64,000 nucleotides of DNA from Yponomeuta sedellus (taxonomy: Eukaryota > Arthropoda > Insecta > Lepidoptera > Yponomeutidae). Under the pieces are notes generated by a model that ran no database searches, had not been told where the DNA came from, and worked only from the letters and a program-made list of their open reading frames with translations. The stretch covers positions 7,610,868-7,674,867 of the forward strand of contig OW203738.1 of NCBI GenBank assembly GCA_934045075.1. Direction: 5' to 3'. Made by a program: the position numbers and the translations under genes. How positions within the stretch are numbered: the first letter of the stretch is position 1; every line of letters begins with the position of its first letter. Below, piece by piece: positions 41,647 to 52,893 of this stretch.

Positions 41647-41813
41647 TATAACATAACATAAAATAACACTCACATACAGGCACATATCTTCCTTCTGGCC
41701 TCACACTAGGATACCTTGAGTCGAGGAACCAGGAACAGCGACATCACAAACGTGTAGACGTCCAAGACCTAGGTTTTTTTGTCCCCAGCCGGGGTTTGAA
41801 CCTGGATTCACCT
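41647..41813 (-). mobile_element. SINE family A, copy 3
   Basis: Inverted: CCAGCCGGGGTTTGAACCTGG (B box), AAACGTGTAGACGTCCAAGA, CATACAGGCACATATCTTCC. It has the same position in duplicated block D as 22548-22712. Confidence 0.72.
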
Positions 41814-41824
41814 ACCAAGTAGGT

Positions 41825-42013
41825 CGTTATCAACCCTTGTATGCCCCCAATGCTGGGGCACGGGTCTCTTACTGCATCGCAAAGGTTAGGCCATACTCCA
41901 CCACGGGGGCCAAGTCCGGGTTGGTGGAGGATTGAGACTGTGGAGGGCCTTACTGTCAGAAGTTATCAAGCCGCCCATAAGGCCTGTGACATGGCTTAAC
42001 GACTGCCATTATT
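41825..42013 (-). mobile_element. Short LINE 3' insertion with 11-bp TSD
   Basis: ACCAAGTAGGT occurs at 41814-41824 and 42014-42024. Between them, on the minus strand, is GTGGTGGAGTATGGCC...GAGACCCGTGCCCCAGC...GGGTTGATAACG, a common LINE 3' end. Block D copy 1 lacks it, giving the empty site. Confidence 0.8.
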
Positions 42014-42140
42014 ACCAAGTAGGTATTTATTCAGAATTTCGGCTGAAAATTAAGGCTTGGTCGGTCCCTAGATATAACCTAAGATTGTTTACAGAAAAGC
42101 GTAACGTAAGTAGGTAATAAATTTCTTCGTAACCGCTTAC

Positions 42141-42330
42141 CAGATGTCATCACTACTTTCGCCCGCTGGATATTGTCGGTATTTCCATCGGTAACAAACA
42201 CCAGCTGTCCGGTACGGAGTTCCGAGCGCGGGTTTAAAAGAGAGCTCACGTGAATCACACGATACTCCGGCCGATCGTAATCAATGGTTTCTTCCCATTC
42301 GACTAACAACCAATTATTAATGCGATTCAT
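42141..42330 (-). CDS. Open first exon, BEN-type N-terminus-like, copy 2
   Basis: MNRINNWLLVEWEETIDYDR, then YRVIHVSSLLNP, ELRTGQLVFVTDGN and IQRAKVVMTSG|GTAAGC. The exon is 190 nt, phase 1, with the same ATG and donor as 22833-23025, differing by substitutions and small in-frame indels. Frame-keeping differences argue that one or both copies have been under protein-level selection, or that the copies are young. No linked downstream exon was found. The BEN resemblance is from memory; a gene fragment inside a repeat is the alternative. Confidence 0.42.
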
Positions 42331-43025
42331 TTTGCGACAGTGTGTGTCTGCGAGTTGTTATTTCGCTTCGGGGCAAAGCAGGTAACTAGATTGTGATTCC
42401 CATCCAACCTTTTTGCAATCCCCAAAGTACCCCCACCTGAAATGAACAATGCCGAAATCCGACCCTCGCTAGTTCCTTCTTATCGAGTACGTTGACGTCG
42501 TAAAACGAAACAACGATCCTTTTCTTTGTTCAAACGGCGTAAAGGGACGGTTCTTTATTTGAAAATAAGTATTATAACGGTTTATTATGTATGGGGTGGG
42601 TGCGCACAAATTTTATAATCCTACCTACTTAATATTTTCTGTCATTGTTGTGATGTTTGTTGAAATTAAGTAGGTACCTAGGTAACATTGCTAAAAACTT
42701 GTATTTAAACTAATGCTTTTTCCAGAATGCAGATTTCAGGCAGAGGCGCTTATCCGAGGTTCAACACCCGCACCGCGATTGTCCTTTGTTTCAAATTCGC
42801 CGGAAATGTTTTCAAAGGGTTCCCTATTTCATTCCGAAAATTCTTTGAAAATTCCGAAGGCGATGAATAGTTTTAGGAAATTTCTAAGAAAGCCTCGTCT
42901 ATTGTTTGCGTGGGTTAGCTGACCTTAAAGCTTAGGTACATGAGCTGCTTTGTTATGCATCGCCAGGTTGTAAAAATTGCAAGTGTTGTAGCCAGAATTC
43001 CTTTTTCTGATACGATACGAATCAT

Positions 43026-43360
43026 TGGAGAGACGGTGGTAGCTCGGTTGGTAGAACCATGGACTGGCAAGCAAGAGCTCCAGGTTCGATCCCGAGTGCG
43101 GGCGTGTACCAATGACTTTGTTTAATTTCAAAGTTACGTACATTTGCGAATTTGTAGTCGCAATATCACACGCTAACGATGAAGGAAAACATCGATAGGA
43201 AACCCGCGGCTTGGTTGGCTCCGCACGTATTAACTAGTCTTTCCTGTGGGCTAGTCCGACTAAGCTGTCAGGATGGTATAGGTGCTGGGCAAGCCTACAC
43301 CATCTATAAAACCATGTCCCAGGCACTACAGCGTCGAAGTGGTCCCTTCACCCGAAGAAG
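43026..43360 (+). mobile_element. SINE family B (tRNA-headed), copy 1
   Basis: GGTGGTAGCTCGGTTGGTAG head, B-box-like GGTTCGATCCCGA, body AAAGTTACGTACATTTGCGA, CTGTCAGGATGGTATAGGTG, CATGTCCCAGGCACTACAGC. It matches 44615-45010. Confidence 0.75.
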
Positions 43361-43894
43361 TGAAGGCAAAAATATATATTATATTATAGCATCGTTTCCG
43401 TGTGTGGTAGCTTACTATAATATATATTTTACCACGGCATATTAATATATATTGTAGCTACGTGTGTAACGGGCTTTATCGTAAAGGCACGGGACAGGCT
43501 ACTTAGAAGCCTAGCTATAGTTGCAGACACCTACCAGTTTCGTTCACGTTTCTCTATTCTCTTTAAAGGTAAAGGTAAGTGAGTAAGTAAATAAAAATAC
43601 ACACTAGGGTTTCCTCACGAGGTTTTCCTTCACAGTTAGCGAGAGGATATTGCTGCTACAACTTTATAAATGTAGGTAAGTCATATCTCGTGAAGAACCG
43701 ACAACCGACTGGACAGTATCTCTCATATTCGAGAGCTGATATTGGGTCTGCTACCCTTACAGTAGGTCCTTGATAGTTATTTGGTACTTGCCAATGACTT
43801 TGTGCACATTTGCGAATTTGTAGCTGAGCAATGCGCCTCGCCTAATTGTAGAGGAATATATCATGAGGAATCCTAAGTCTGCTGTGTGGTGTCG

Positions 43895-44105
43895 ACCTAG
43901 AGAATAGCACCAACCCAATTCTTCCCGCGGGTGTCGTAAAAGGCGACTTAAGGGACACAAACCGGGGGGTTGGGCAGTAGCGCCCCCTGCAGTACAATTC
44001 CACCGAACTGCGATCCCCAAACCATATGCCCAGCGTGGGGATTATGGGCATTACCCCCTATGATAGCACAACGTGGCGCTTTTTAGGGGAGGGCTATGTC
44101 CAGCA
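43895..44105 (+). mobile_element. LINE 3' fragment
   Basis: GTGTCGTAAAAGGCGACTTA...CCCAGCGTGGGGATTATGGG...GGGAGGGCTATGTCCAGCAG, a common LINE 3' region; part is inverted at 32822-32935. 44106-44600 is AT-rich with nothing supported. Confidence 0.65.
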
Positions 44106-44614
44106 GTATACTAATAAAGCCTGAAAAGAAGAATCCTAAGTGTCTGATACTGATGTGTTCTCATAACTCGGCACTTGATTTCTCATCTCTCTATCTCTCG
44201 AAGACTTCTCTCTCGTTGAGCATTGAGACCCAGGTTCCAATGTATGACAAATACCACCCTTTTAATCGTCCTACAAGTATACCTACTAACAATCTATCAA
44301 TCAAATCAATTTGTTTCAACGTAAAGAATTTACATTCATATAACAGTAAATAGAATTCAGTTACTTATAGGTAAGATTGAATTTTAACATGATTTTTCAA
44401 AGTTGGAAGCAATTTTACCATTAGATAACACATTTATTATTAATATTAACTCTAAAATATATATAGAACCATTGAATAGAACTACATAATAATAAAAAAA
44501 AACTACACTACTTACCTATAGGATTTAATTATAATTAGTTAATCATTATTGACTTATTCAGAAATTTTTTTTTGGTTTAACGTTGTGATTTACTTTCCTT
44601 AGTTTCCTAATTTC

Positions 44615-45010
44615 CCAGCGGTGGTACCTCAGTGGGTAGAACCATGGACTCGCAAGCGAGAGCCCCAGGTTCGAACCCCAGTGCGAGCGTGTACCAGTGA
44701 TTTTGTTTAGTTTCAAAGTTACGTACATTTGCGAATTCGTAGTCGCAATACCACAAGCTAACCGTGAAGGAAAATATCGTGAGGAAACCCGCGACTTGGT
44801 TGGCACGTATTGACTAGTTTTTCCTGTGGGCTAGGCCGACTAAGCTGTCAGGATGGTATAGGTGCTGGGCAAGCCTACACCATCTATAAAACCATGTCCC
44901 AGGCACTACAGCGTTGGAGTGGTCCTTTCACCCATCTAGTGTGAAGATGCCACTGGACGCTGTATAAATCATCTCACTAAGTAGATGCAAAAGGCCTAAG
45001 TAGTAGTAGT
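44615..45010 (+). mobile_element. SINE family B, copy 2
   Basis: GCGGTGGTACCTCAGTGGGT, B box GGTTCGAACCCC, then the same body as 43026-43360 and a TAG-type tail (AGTAGTAGT). Confidence 0.78.
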
Positions 45011-45473
45011 TTCCTAATGTAAGGAACGACTTTAAGGAAAGATAATACCTACTAATGTAAAGAAAACAATTTCATCCATCCACACAGAGCAGACGTGGGA
45101 CGGGGGCGCGGATTAGACGCGATCACGCGACACGTTTCTATAGAAATCGTGTCCCTTCGCCCCGTCTCTTTAGTGTGGGCTTCGCTTCGTCCTGTCCCTC
45201 CAGGCGAATTGGAGTGGTCTGCATGGAGTTGTCTGTTTTAGGCAACGCCGAACTTTTTGAGATAATACCTATATATTTTGACACTTTAGGAAAGTTACGT
45301 AATACAATGGCAGTGCATCATATGGATAGTCTTTTGCGCGAATTATTCCACTTTGCTCCACTAAGCCGCCCCACTGATGGGGCAAAGTGGAAACCTAAAA
45401 TCTGACAGTGGAATCTGCCCCACTGAAGCTCGGTGTAGTGGGGCAGATTTCACTAGTCTTATTAAGTCTCGGT

Positions 45474-45674
45474 TGATGAGTTTTTACTTTTAAGTTATTG
45501 TCTATGGTTTGTACCCTTGGTTACTAAGTTGTTGATTGTTCTGTCTTGTCTGATATGAGGGAGTTGGAAAATATATTATCGGTGTACGTGTGTACGTACA
45601 ACAAATGGTTTTAATGTTAACGATTAGGAATGTGGAGACTTCCGCTAGTGAGTAATATATACATAGTTTCAACA
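45474..45674 (+). repeat. Copia 5' LTR
   Basis: 201 bp, TG...CA. It contains GTGTACGTGTGTACGTAC, an 8-bp expansion relative to the 3' LTR. Confidence 0.93.
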
Positions 45675-45690
45675 GGTTATGGGCTGCCCC
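45675..45690 (+). promoter_or_regulatory. Copia primer-binding site
   Basis: GGTTATGGGCTGCCCC directly follows the LTR. GGTTATGGGC is the insect copia type of site, pairing with an internal part of initiator tRNA-Met. Confidence 0.7.
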
Positions 45691-45807
45691 ATATTCCTTA
45701 TTTTCAGTGATTCGGATAAAATACACCAAATTTACTATGTAATATTTTTTTAATAAAACACTATAAATAGAGTTTTTACAACAAAAAAAAACCTACAAGA
45801 GCAAAAT

Positions 45808-46338
45808 ATGGCTCAACTGAAGATACAAAATGTAGTTTGTCGGTTAGAAGATGGAAACGATTTCCACAATTGGAAATTTAGAGTAGAATTATTACTGGAG
45901 GAGAAAGGCCTTGGTGATATAGTGGGCTGTGCTGATGTAAAGGAGAATAATAAAATAAAGGATACACAAGCGAGATCGCTGATAGTACAATGCATAGGAG
46001 ATAAATTTTTGGAAATTGTGAAAGGGTGCAAAAGTGCAAAAGATATGATGAATTCTTTAGAAAATATCTTTACAAGAAGAAATATTATGAACAAATATAA
46101 TTTGAAAAAGAAGCTAATCAAGTTGAAGTGCGAAGACAACGAAAAATTGCAAGATTTCTTTTTGAAATTTGACAAGCTGATAAGTGACATTGAAGTAATG
46201 ACAAAAATGGATGAATCTGATAAAGTGGTACATTTGCTACTCGCCTTACCCGGTAAATACAATAATGTTACGACAGCCTTAGAAGCAATGAATGAAGAAC
46301 TGACTTTAGAAAGGACAAAAAAGACATTCATTACTTGA
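45808..46338 (+). CDS. Copia Gag (UBN2-type capsid region)
   Basis: 176 codons from MAQLKIQNVVCRLEDGNDFH. The motifs NWKFRVELLLEEKGLGDIV, LIVQCIGDKFLEIVKGCKSA and LLALPGKYNNVTTALE are those of copia Gag (DUF4219/UBN2). Gag forms the particle that packages element RNA. The frame stops at TGA 46336-46338. Past an A run at 46317-46322 the adjacent frame carries the expected continuation into the zinc knuckle, so a one-base difference in the run separates gag from pol. It could be a mutation, an assembly error or a frameshift site. Confidence 0.9.
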   Translation: MAQLKIQNVVCRLEDGNDFHNWKFRVELLLEEKGLGDIVGCADVKENNKIKDTQARSLIVQCIGDKFLEIVKGCKSAKDMMNSLENIFTRRNIMNKYNLKKKLIKLKCEDNEKLQDFFLKFDKLISDIEVMTKMDESDKVVHLLLALPGKYNNVTTALEAMNEELTLERTKKTFIT

Positions 46339-46360
46339 TGCAGAAATTAGACTGGATGAC

Positions 46361-49300
46361 ATGATTACACCAAACCAGGACAGTGCGTTCAATATAGAGT
46401 GCTGTAACTGCAATGAAAAAGGACACACTGCAAGATATTGTCACAAAAATGTTCAAAACAGACAGTATTTTACTTACCATCGGGGAGCTTCTGTTCGAAG
46501 TGGTGGTGAGCCATATAGACGGGGTCGTGGCAGAATGCAAAGACATTTTCGAGGTGCGAATAGAGCATGTACATCGAGGGATGATGCAATAATAGTCCAT
46601 GAAGAAACTACAGAAGAATTGGGCTGTATGATTGATGGAGAGTTCAATTTAACTTGTAAGGCAATTTTTGATCGAACAATTTCCTTTGTAGTAGATTCTG
46701 GTGCATCTCAAAATTTTATATCCGATATTTATACACAATGTATGACCAATATAAAGAATTTAGAACATCCCATAAAAATTAACACGGCTAATGGTGAAAA
46801 ATTATTTGCATATCAATGCGGCAGTATACAGATAAAGTGTGGTAACGTTAAGTTTACGGTAGAAGGACTTATAGTGGCAAATTTAGCCTACAATCTTCTG
46901 TCTGTACGTAAATTACTGGAAAAACCAAACGAAATCATATTTGTAAATAAATATGCAAAAATAACCTTTTATAATGGATCTAATATATGGGCATACAATA
47001 ACGGCAAACTTTATATTTTACAGGGTGAAATTATAACAGAGGATGGAGTCGCGGCTATGTATTCAGCGGATGGCATGTTATGGCATAGACGCTTAGGTCA
47101 TACCAGCTCTAAAACTTTACAAAGGCTACAGCTACCACTTAACGACAATGTATGTAATGCTTGCATGAAAGGTAAGGCAACACGGTTACCATTCAAACCA
47201 CTAGAGCGACCTAGGTCATGTCAGGTCTTAGAACTGTTACATAGTGATATAGCGGGCCCATCCAGCATTCCGAGTTTACAGGGTGAAGTCTATTTTCAAA
47301 CGATTATAGATGATTTTTCCCATTTTTGTGTAGTTTTCTTATTAAAAAGAAAATCTGAAGCTGTCGAAAATATTATTAACTATATCCGTCGGTATGAAAA
47401 CGAACTTGAGAAAACTGTTAAAAGAATTAGATGTGATAATGGAGGAGAATACACTTGCAATAGTCTACGTCAATTTTGTAACCAGAAAGGTATAGCTTTA
47501 GAATATAGTTTACCATATTCACCAGCTAGGAATGGTGTGGCCGAACGAATGAATAGAAGTTTATACAACAAAGCAAGAACTATGCTTATTGAAACTCAGC
47601 TACCGAAAAATTTGTGGGGTGAAGCTATAAAATGTGCAGCTTATCAGTTAAACCGTTGTACCTCTATGGCTATTGACTACAAAACTCCTTGTGAAGTTTT
47701 ATATGGGACAAGAGATTTAAACAAACTACGTGCATTTGGTGCAAAGGCGTGGGCTTACATTTTTCCTAAACCTGATAAACTTTCAGAAAGATCACGTGAG
47801 TGTAGGATGGTAGGATATAGTAGGACAGGGTATAATTTATGGGATCCTAAAGACAATAAAATAATTGTGTCACGAGATGTGAGATTCGATGAAAACAACA
47901 TTATATTCAACGAAATTAATCAAACTGATAACGAACAAGAGTGGCAAAGATTGAGTACGTCAGAAATAAATTCAGAAACTAATAATCGGGTTACTGAGCT
48001 TGAAAAAGATAATGAAGATAGACATGAGGTTACTATTGATAATACGAACATTGATAAAGGAAATATGGAACCAGAAGAAATATTTGAAGATTGTACTGAA
48101 GATACTCTAAACGAGAGAAACGACCTTACAAATGAACTTGTGATAAAAACGAGAGTTGGCAGAATTGTCAAGCCTCCAAAAAGATTAGAAGATTTTGAAA
48201 CATATGTGGCCTACTGTTTGTGTACAGGTGATCCAAGTTCTTATAAAGAAGCGGTCGAAAAAGATCAAGAGTGGCAAGATGCCATAGATAAAGAATTAAA
48301 CTCCCTTAAATTTTTGGGAACCTGGGAAGAATCGAAATTGCCTGAAGATAAAAAGGCTATAGACACAAAATGGGTATTTACTACAAAAAAGGATGGTACG
48401 AAAAAGGCCAGATTAGTGGCGAAAGGGTTTCAAGAAGAAACATTGTTTAATGTATACTCACCAGTAGCTCGTATGCCTACAATTCGTATGATGCTGAGCC
48501 AAGCGTTACAAAATGATATGTATATGAAACAATTAGATGTTCCAACGGCCTTTTTAAATGGTTTTTTAAAGGAAGACGTCTATATAAAACCGCCTTTAGG
48601 AGTAAAAGCAGAAAAGGGTGTTGTTTTGAAACTAAAAAGATCGCTCTATGGGTTAAAACAAGCACCTAAATGCTGAAACGAAAGGTTTCATTCATTTTTA
48701 ATTCAAAAAGGTTTTAGACAGTCAAAACATGATTTTTGTCTATATGTTTTGGAAGATGTATTTTTATTAGTTTATGTTGATGATATAATTCTAGCGTCGA
48801 AAAGTAAAATAAACTTAAATAAGTCTCATGATTTTCTAAAAACTGAATTTAATGTTAAGGACCTTGGAGAGATGAGTACTTACTTGGGACTGGATATTGT
48901 CAGAACGCCGGAATCAATTTCAATTTCTCAAGAATCAGCAATAAATAGATTGCTTGATAAATTTAATATGACAGATTGCAAAGGAGCAGACACGCCGATG
49001 GAAGTAAATTTTACAACAGATAACAATGAACCCATTACTTTCGATGTACCATATCGTGAACTTATAGGTAGCCTTTTATACTTAGCTACTTCAAGTAGAC
49101 CTGACATTTGCTTCGCAGTATCTTACTTAAGTAGATTTTTGGATGCGCCCACTTTACTCCTATGGAAAGCAGCTAAGCGTGTTTTGCAGTATCTAAAAGA
49201 AACGAAGTCACAATCTCTCGTATATAAACGGGATAGCAATTGTTACCTAGTTGCATATAGCGATGCTGACTGGGCAGGCGACAAAAAAGATAGGAAAAGC

Positions 49301-49702
49301 GTGAGTGGATCCGCTGTTTTCTTTGGAAATAATTTGTTGGCCTGGTTCTGTAAGAAACAAAACGTTGTCGCCTTATCAACAGCCGAAGCGGAATATGTAG
49401 CTGCTGCTCTAGCGTGTACAGAATTGATTTCTTTAAAGGGTTTATTACAAGATTTTAACAGTCCTTCAAGTTCAATGCTACTTGTAGATAATCAAAGTGC
49501 CATTAAGTTAATGGAGTCAAATGAAAATAGTAAAAGGTCAAAGCATATTGATATAAAATATCATTTCATCAAGGATTTAATTAATAAACGTGATATAATT
49601 GTAAAATATGTAAGCACTAATGAAAATACAGCAGATATTTTGACAAAGGCCTTAGGAAAACTGAAGCACAACTATTTTGTACATAAACTAGGCTTAAATT
49701 GA
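46361..49702 (+). pseudogene. Copia Pol, interrupted by one TGA
   Basis: In order: zinc knuckle (CCNCNEKGHTARYC), aspartic protease (VVDSGASQNFI), integrase with its zinc-binding start (WHRRLGHTSSK) and DDE core (DDFSHFCVVF, RCDNGGEYT, PARNGVAERMNRS), then RT (DTKWVFTTKKDG, QLDVPTAFLNG, KLKRSLYGLKQAPKC, LLVYVDDIILAS) and RNase H (AYSDADWAGDKKDRKSVSG, TAEAEYVAA). TGA at 48674-48676 falls just after QAPKC, where the family normally has Trp (TGG). The frame is otherwise open to 49702. The ends match known copia length. The copy is probably inactive unless the TGA is read through. Confidence 0.93.
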
Positions 49703-49892
49703 ATGGCTTCTTTGTTATGTAGGTAAAAATAATGATACCTGTAAAGTAAAAATAATGAGTTATAATTATTATTATCTAAACTACAATGAGGCTTCTTGAA
49801 CTTGAGGGGGGATAGGGTTTGTTAAACTTTGCATTAGTTGTTTATTGTTTAATATCTTATTATGACAATTCTTATCGTGTGGCGAATTAGAA

Positions 49893-49903
49893 TTGAGGGG
49901 GGA
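49893..49903 (+). promoter_or_regulatory. Copia polypurine tract
   Basis: GAGGGGGGA-type purine run immediately before the 3' LTR. A similar run, GAGGGGGGATAGGG, lies upstream at ~49804. Confidence 0.75.
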
Positions 49904-50096
49904 TGATGAGTTTTTACTTTTAAGTTATTGTCTATGGTTTGTACCCTTGGTTACTAAGTTGTTGATTGTTCTGTCTTGTCTGATATGAGGGAGTTGGAAA
50001 ATATATTATCGGTGTACGTACAACAAATGGTTTTAATGTTAACGATTAGGAATGTGGAGACTTCCGCTAGTGAGTAATATATACATAGTTTCAACA
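49904..50096 (+). repeat. Copia 3' LTR
   Basis: 193 bp. By eye identical to the 5' LTR except for lacking 8 bp (GTGTACGT). Confidence 0.93.
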
Positions 50097-50572
50097 TCGG
50101 TGACTTTTGCCCCACCAGAATTGGCCCTTCAGGAGATTTATTAATAATTGTTTGGTAAATTTCACACATTAATAATAAATGTTTTACGCGATAATGAAAC
50201 ATAATCCTCTATTATATTATAATTAAATACTAAGTTATTTCTTAAATTACGCAATTCCTGAAAGACATGATTTAAGGCGCTCTGGGGTGCTAATGCTAAG
50301 TAGCGCCACCAATGGAATGAAAATCATAAATTTTTGACCGGCATGGTTTAATAATACTTAACAAAAAAAAGTATTCAATAATTTGGCCTTTTTTACTTTT
50401 TTATATGTAAAATGGTCATTTTCACCATTACTATGTCCTAAATATTATCATCATTCATTTGGCTTAGCAAATAATTGAGACCACGTTTTATTAGGTGCAA
50501 AACCAGTTTCGCCTGGCGATGTGCGCGTCATTTCGTGGTCAATGATGGGTCGCTTACATTGAACAATAAGAA

Positions 50573-50744
50573 TATTTAGGTGTTCGAGCCTCTGCTTGAA
50601 CCACAGTTGAGATTACACTCTGAAATTCGTCGTCAATCTATCTATTTCACCCGTCAAAACATAGATGGCGTTGTATGTAGTACCAGTGTGAAGTTGTTTC
50701 TGAAGTTGCAGCGCGTGCAGCAGCCATTTTGTTCTATCAGTACG
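50573..50744 (+). repeat. DIRS left inverted terminal repeat
   Basis: TATTTAGGTGTTCGAGCCTC...CAGCAGCCATTTTGTTCTAT. Most of it is the inverse of the right ITR; the outermost ~20 bases differ between the ends. Confidence 0.85.
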
Positions 50745-50829
50745 CTTTTGAAATTCGCACAGTTAAGACGTCTCACGGAGAAGGAAAATACCCTTAACAC
50801 GTGAGTAGATTACATTACATTAAAGTATA

Positions 50830-51100
50830 GATGGTTTCCGCTCGACGCCCTTGTGCTCAGCGACGCGCCTGACCTAGGTCGGCAACAGTTAAAACTGAAA
50901 TACCATCTCGGGCTGACTCGACAGTCAGTGCTCGACACGACGCCACATGTCGCATCATATATCGACACGTCGCCTGATTTGAGACGACATCTTTATTCGA
51001 CACGTCGCATTGTTAATGCGCTATCATCGTGTCGAATTACTGATACGTCGTGTCGCATGATGGTTCGACACAAGCACGTTTGGTTTTATTCGACGTGGTA
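50830..51100 (+). promoter_or_regulatory. DIRS leader with clustered GTCG/CGAC motifs
   Basis: Between the left ITR and gag are about ten CGAC/GTCG cores in ~230 bp, many as TCGACACGTCGC, TCGACACGACG or GTGTCGAAT. A regulatory or RNA-structure role is inferred only. Confidence 0.45.
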
Positions 51101-51120
51101 CATTGCATCAAGTTATTACT

Positions 51121-52893
51121 ATGCAACAATCTCTGGCTCAAGTGCCCATCTCTAAGGAGGTTATGCTTGAATTGCAGATCATGGCGATAGTTACGCTTGG
51201 CGCACTGGCAGAAGTGAAAGTGACCGAAAAAGACAAAGAAGCTCTCCGCTACATTGTTCAGTCACTGGATACGCACTACCCTCCTGATTGGCGTTCATGG
51301 GAAGTTCAAAATTTCTCATTCGAAGAACTGTTTGGTGCGGAACTCGACCAAAAAACTGACGCAAAACTCAGATTTGCGGTGCCTACGATTGACATAGCAC
51401 ACGCTTTCGACCCCAAAGCACATTCTCTTTCGGAAAGACGATTTAGAAGCATCAAAGCCAGGTTGATCCAGTGGCCCCTCGGTCGGGCACTGTTATATGC
51501 ACCCCATAGCATTATGGAGAGAATCCAATCCGAGAACTACCGAAAATTCATTAAGACAGTTAGACTACTAAAGCCAAAACTGCTGAACAGGCAGGCAGCG
51601 TCAACACTGTTAGAAGAACCTCGGGATAGAGACACAGCAGTCATAAAACGATCTTCTATTTCACGAAATAGCAGCATTTACGTTCCTGGTAACGCATCTA
51701 GAGCAGAAATACCATCGTTTTCTCAGAGTGAAACCAGAAGCCAAGAACAGAACTTCCTTGCGACGTTGTTCGAAAAACAAACAGAAATGTTCCACAAACT
51801 CTTGTCGGTATCACATGAGCAAAATCAGAATATAAAGCAATTGATTGCCAGGCAGGACTCTGGTTCCACTCAAAATGCAAACGACGTCAATGAATCCTTT
51901 GGGTCATTACCGGACAGTACACAATCGGACGAAGAACCTGCGGTTGAACAACCGGAATCTGGTCCATCGGTTCACATTTCAAGCACTCGGGAAGCAGAAC
52001 TGAAAGAACAAACATGTAAAGCCCAAAGGGAACTAGTAGCGTTGAATAATACAAATGAGCCAGATCATGCCATTAACTTTGACTTCAATCCACACACGAT
52101 AGAAGCCGAGCCCAAGTTAACCAAAACGAACCCAGTATTCCTGAGCCAGGGCATTGAATGTCAGCGATTCAATCAAGATGGTTGGTCCTCCATAAAATAT
52201 TCGGATACTCAAAAGATGTTTCAAGCTACACCGGCTTTTTGTGCGCTTAAAAGCAATAGTATTTTAGCAGGGGTCACTAACTCATGGAAGTCCACGGAAA
52301 TTCTAGAAAGAGCTGACTTGACTCTAGGAGCGATCACTCATGGACTACTACAACAGCGAAAGATTTTCCAAGATCTTCTCGACGGGCTCCCACATGAAGT
52401 AAAAAACCAAGTTGGAAAGAAGTTTTTGGCGGCAGACTCTAAGTTCAAAAAGACCTCAAATGACTTGCTCCAATATGTCTGTGGCCGACGAGCAGAAATT
52501 ATTCAAGAACGACGCAAGATGTTTAGACCGACAAATAAAGTTCTGCAAGACATATTGTCTGCCATTTCACCGTCTGAGACACATCTCTTCTCGGAGACAA
52601 CCCTTTCGGACGCGATCAAGGAACAGGGTGGATTATACAAATTTTTTCCTACCAAAAAGACCATCCTACCATCCCATAACAAAACAAAACAAAGATCCGA
52701 GCGACCCAAAAGAGATAATTCCAGGCCAGACTACCAAAACTACAAGAGGAGAAGGGTCAACTATAACTGGCAGTCAAATTCGAATCAGCAAACCCCACAC
52801 CGATATGAGCAAAATAGAGCTAAAGCCAAGACGAACAAAAGAGGAGGCCTCCCTCAACCTAACAAGAAGTGGGGAAACAACAATGGAAAGTGA
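51121..52893 (+). CDS. DIRS Gag-like ORF
   Basis: 590 codons from ATG 51121 (MQQSLAQVPISKEVMLELQI). A helical N-terminal part includes ALRYIVQSLDTHYPPDWRSW, and the middle has RSIKARLIQWPLGRALLYAP. A Gln/Ser/Glu-rich linker follows, then a second conserved region (GVTNSWKSTEILERADLTLG, LLQQRKIFQDLLDGLPHEVK), and a basic Asn/Gln/Arg-rich end (YKRRRVNYNWQSNSNQQTPH). This order is usual for DIRS gag, which binds element RNA. It is open throughout and overlaps the RT ATG (52883) by 11 bases in a different frame. Confidence 0.82.
   Translation: MQQSLAQVPISKEVMLELQIMAIVTLGALAEVKVTEKDKEALRYIVQSLDTHYPPDWRSWEVQNFSFEELFGAELDQKTDAKLRFAVPTIDIAHAFDPKAHSLSERRFRSIKARLIQWPLGRALLYAPHSIMERIQSENYRKFIKTVRLLKPKLLNRQAASTLLEEPRDRDTAVIKRSSISRNSSIYVPGNASRAEIPSFSQSETRSQEQNFLATLFEKQTEMFHKLLSVSHEQNQNIKQLIARQDSGSTQNANDVNESFGSLPDSTQSDEEPAVEQPESGPSVHISSTREAELKEQTCKAQRELVALNNTNEPDHAINFDFNPHTIEAEPKLTKTNPVFLSQGIECQRFNQDGWSSIKYSDTQKMFQATPAFCALKSNSILAGVTNSWKSTEILERADLTLGAITHGLLQQRKIFQDLLDGLPHEVKNQVGKKFLAADSKFKKTSNDLLQYVCGRRAEIIQERRKMFRPTNKVLQDILSAISPSETHLFSETTLSDAIKEQGGLYKFFPTKKTILPSHNKTKQRSERPKRDNSRPDYQNYKRRRVNYNWQSNSNQQTPHRYEQNRAKAKTNKRGGLPQPNKKWGNNNGK

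Larger units (their letters stand above)
42025..43690 (-). repeat. Duplicated block D, copy 2
   Basis: Homologous to 22713-24250 in order. It lacks the THAP-transposon fragment but has SINE family B inserted at 43026. Confidence 0.75.
45474..50096 (+). mobile_element. Copia-type LTR retrotransposon, full length
   Basis: LTRs begin TGATGAG and end CAACA. TCGGT flanks it at 45469-45473 and 50097-50101. The gag and pol order (protease, integrase, RT, RNase H) is that of Ty1/copia. The LTRs look identical except for one 8-bp tandem indel, so insertion was recent, yet pol has a frameshift-like gap and a nonsense codon. Confidence 0.95.

Noticed and set aside
45813..46331. 172-codon minus-strand frame
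   Set aside because: It is the antisense shadow of copia gag.
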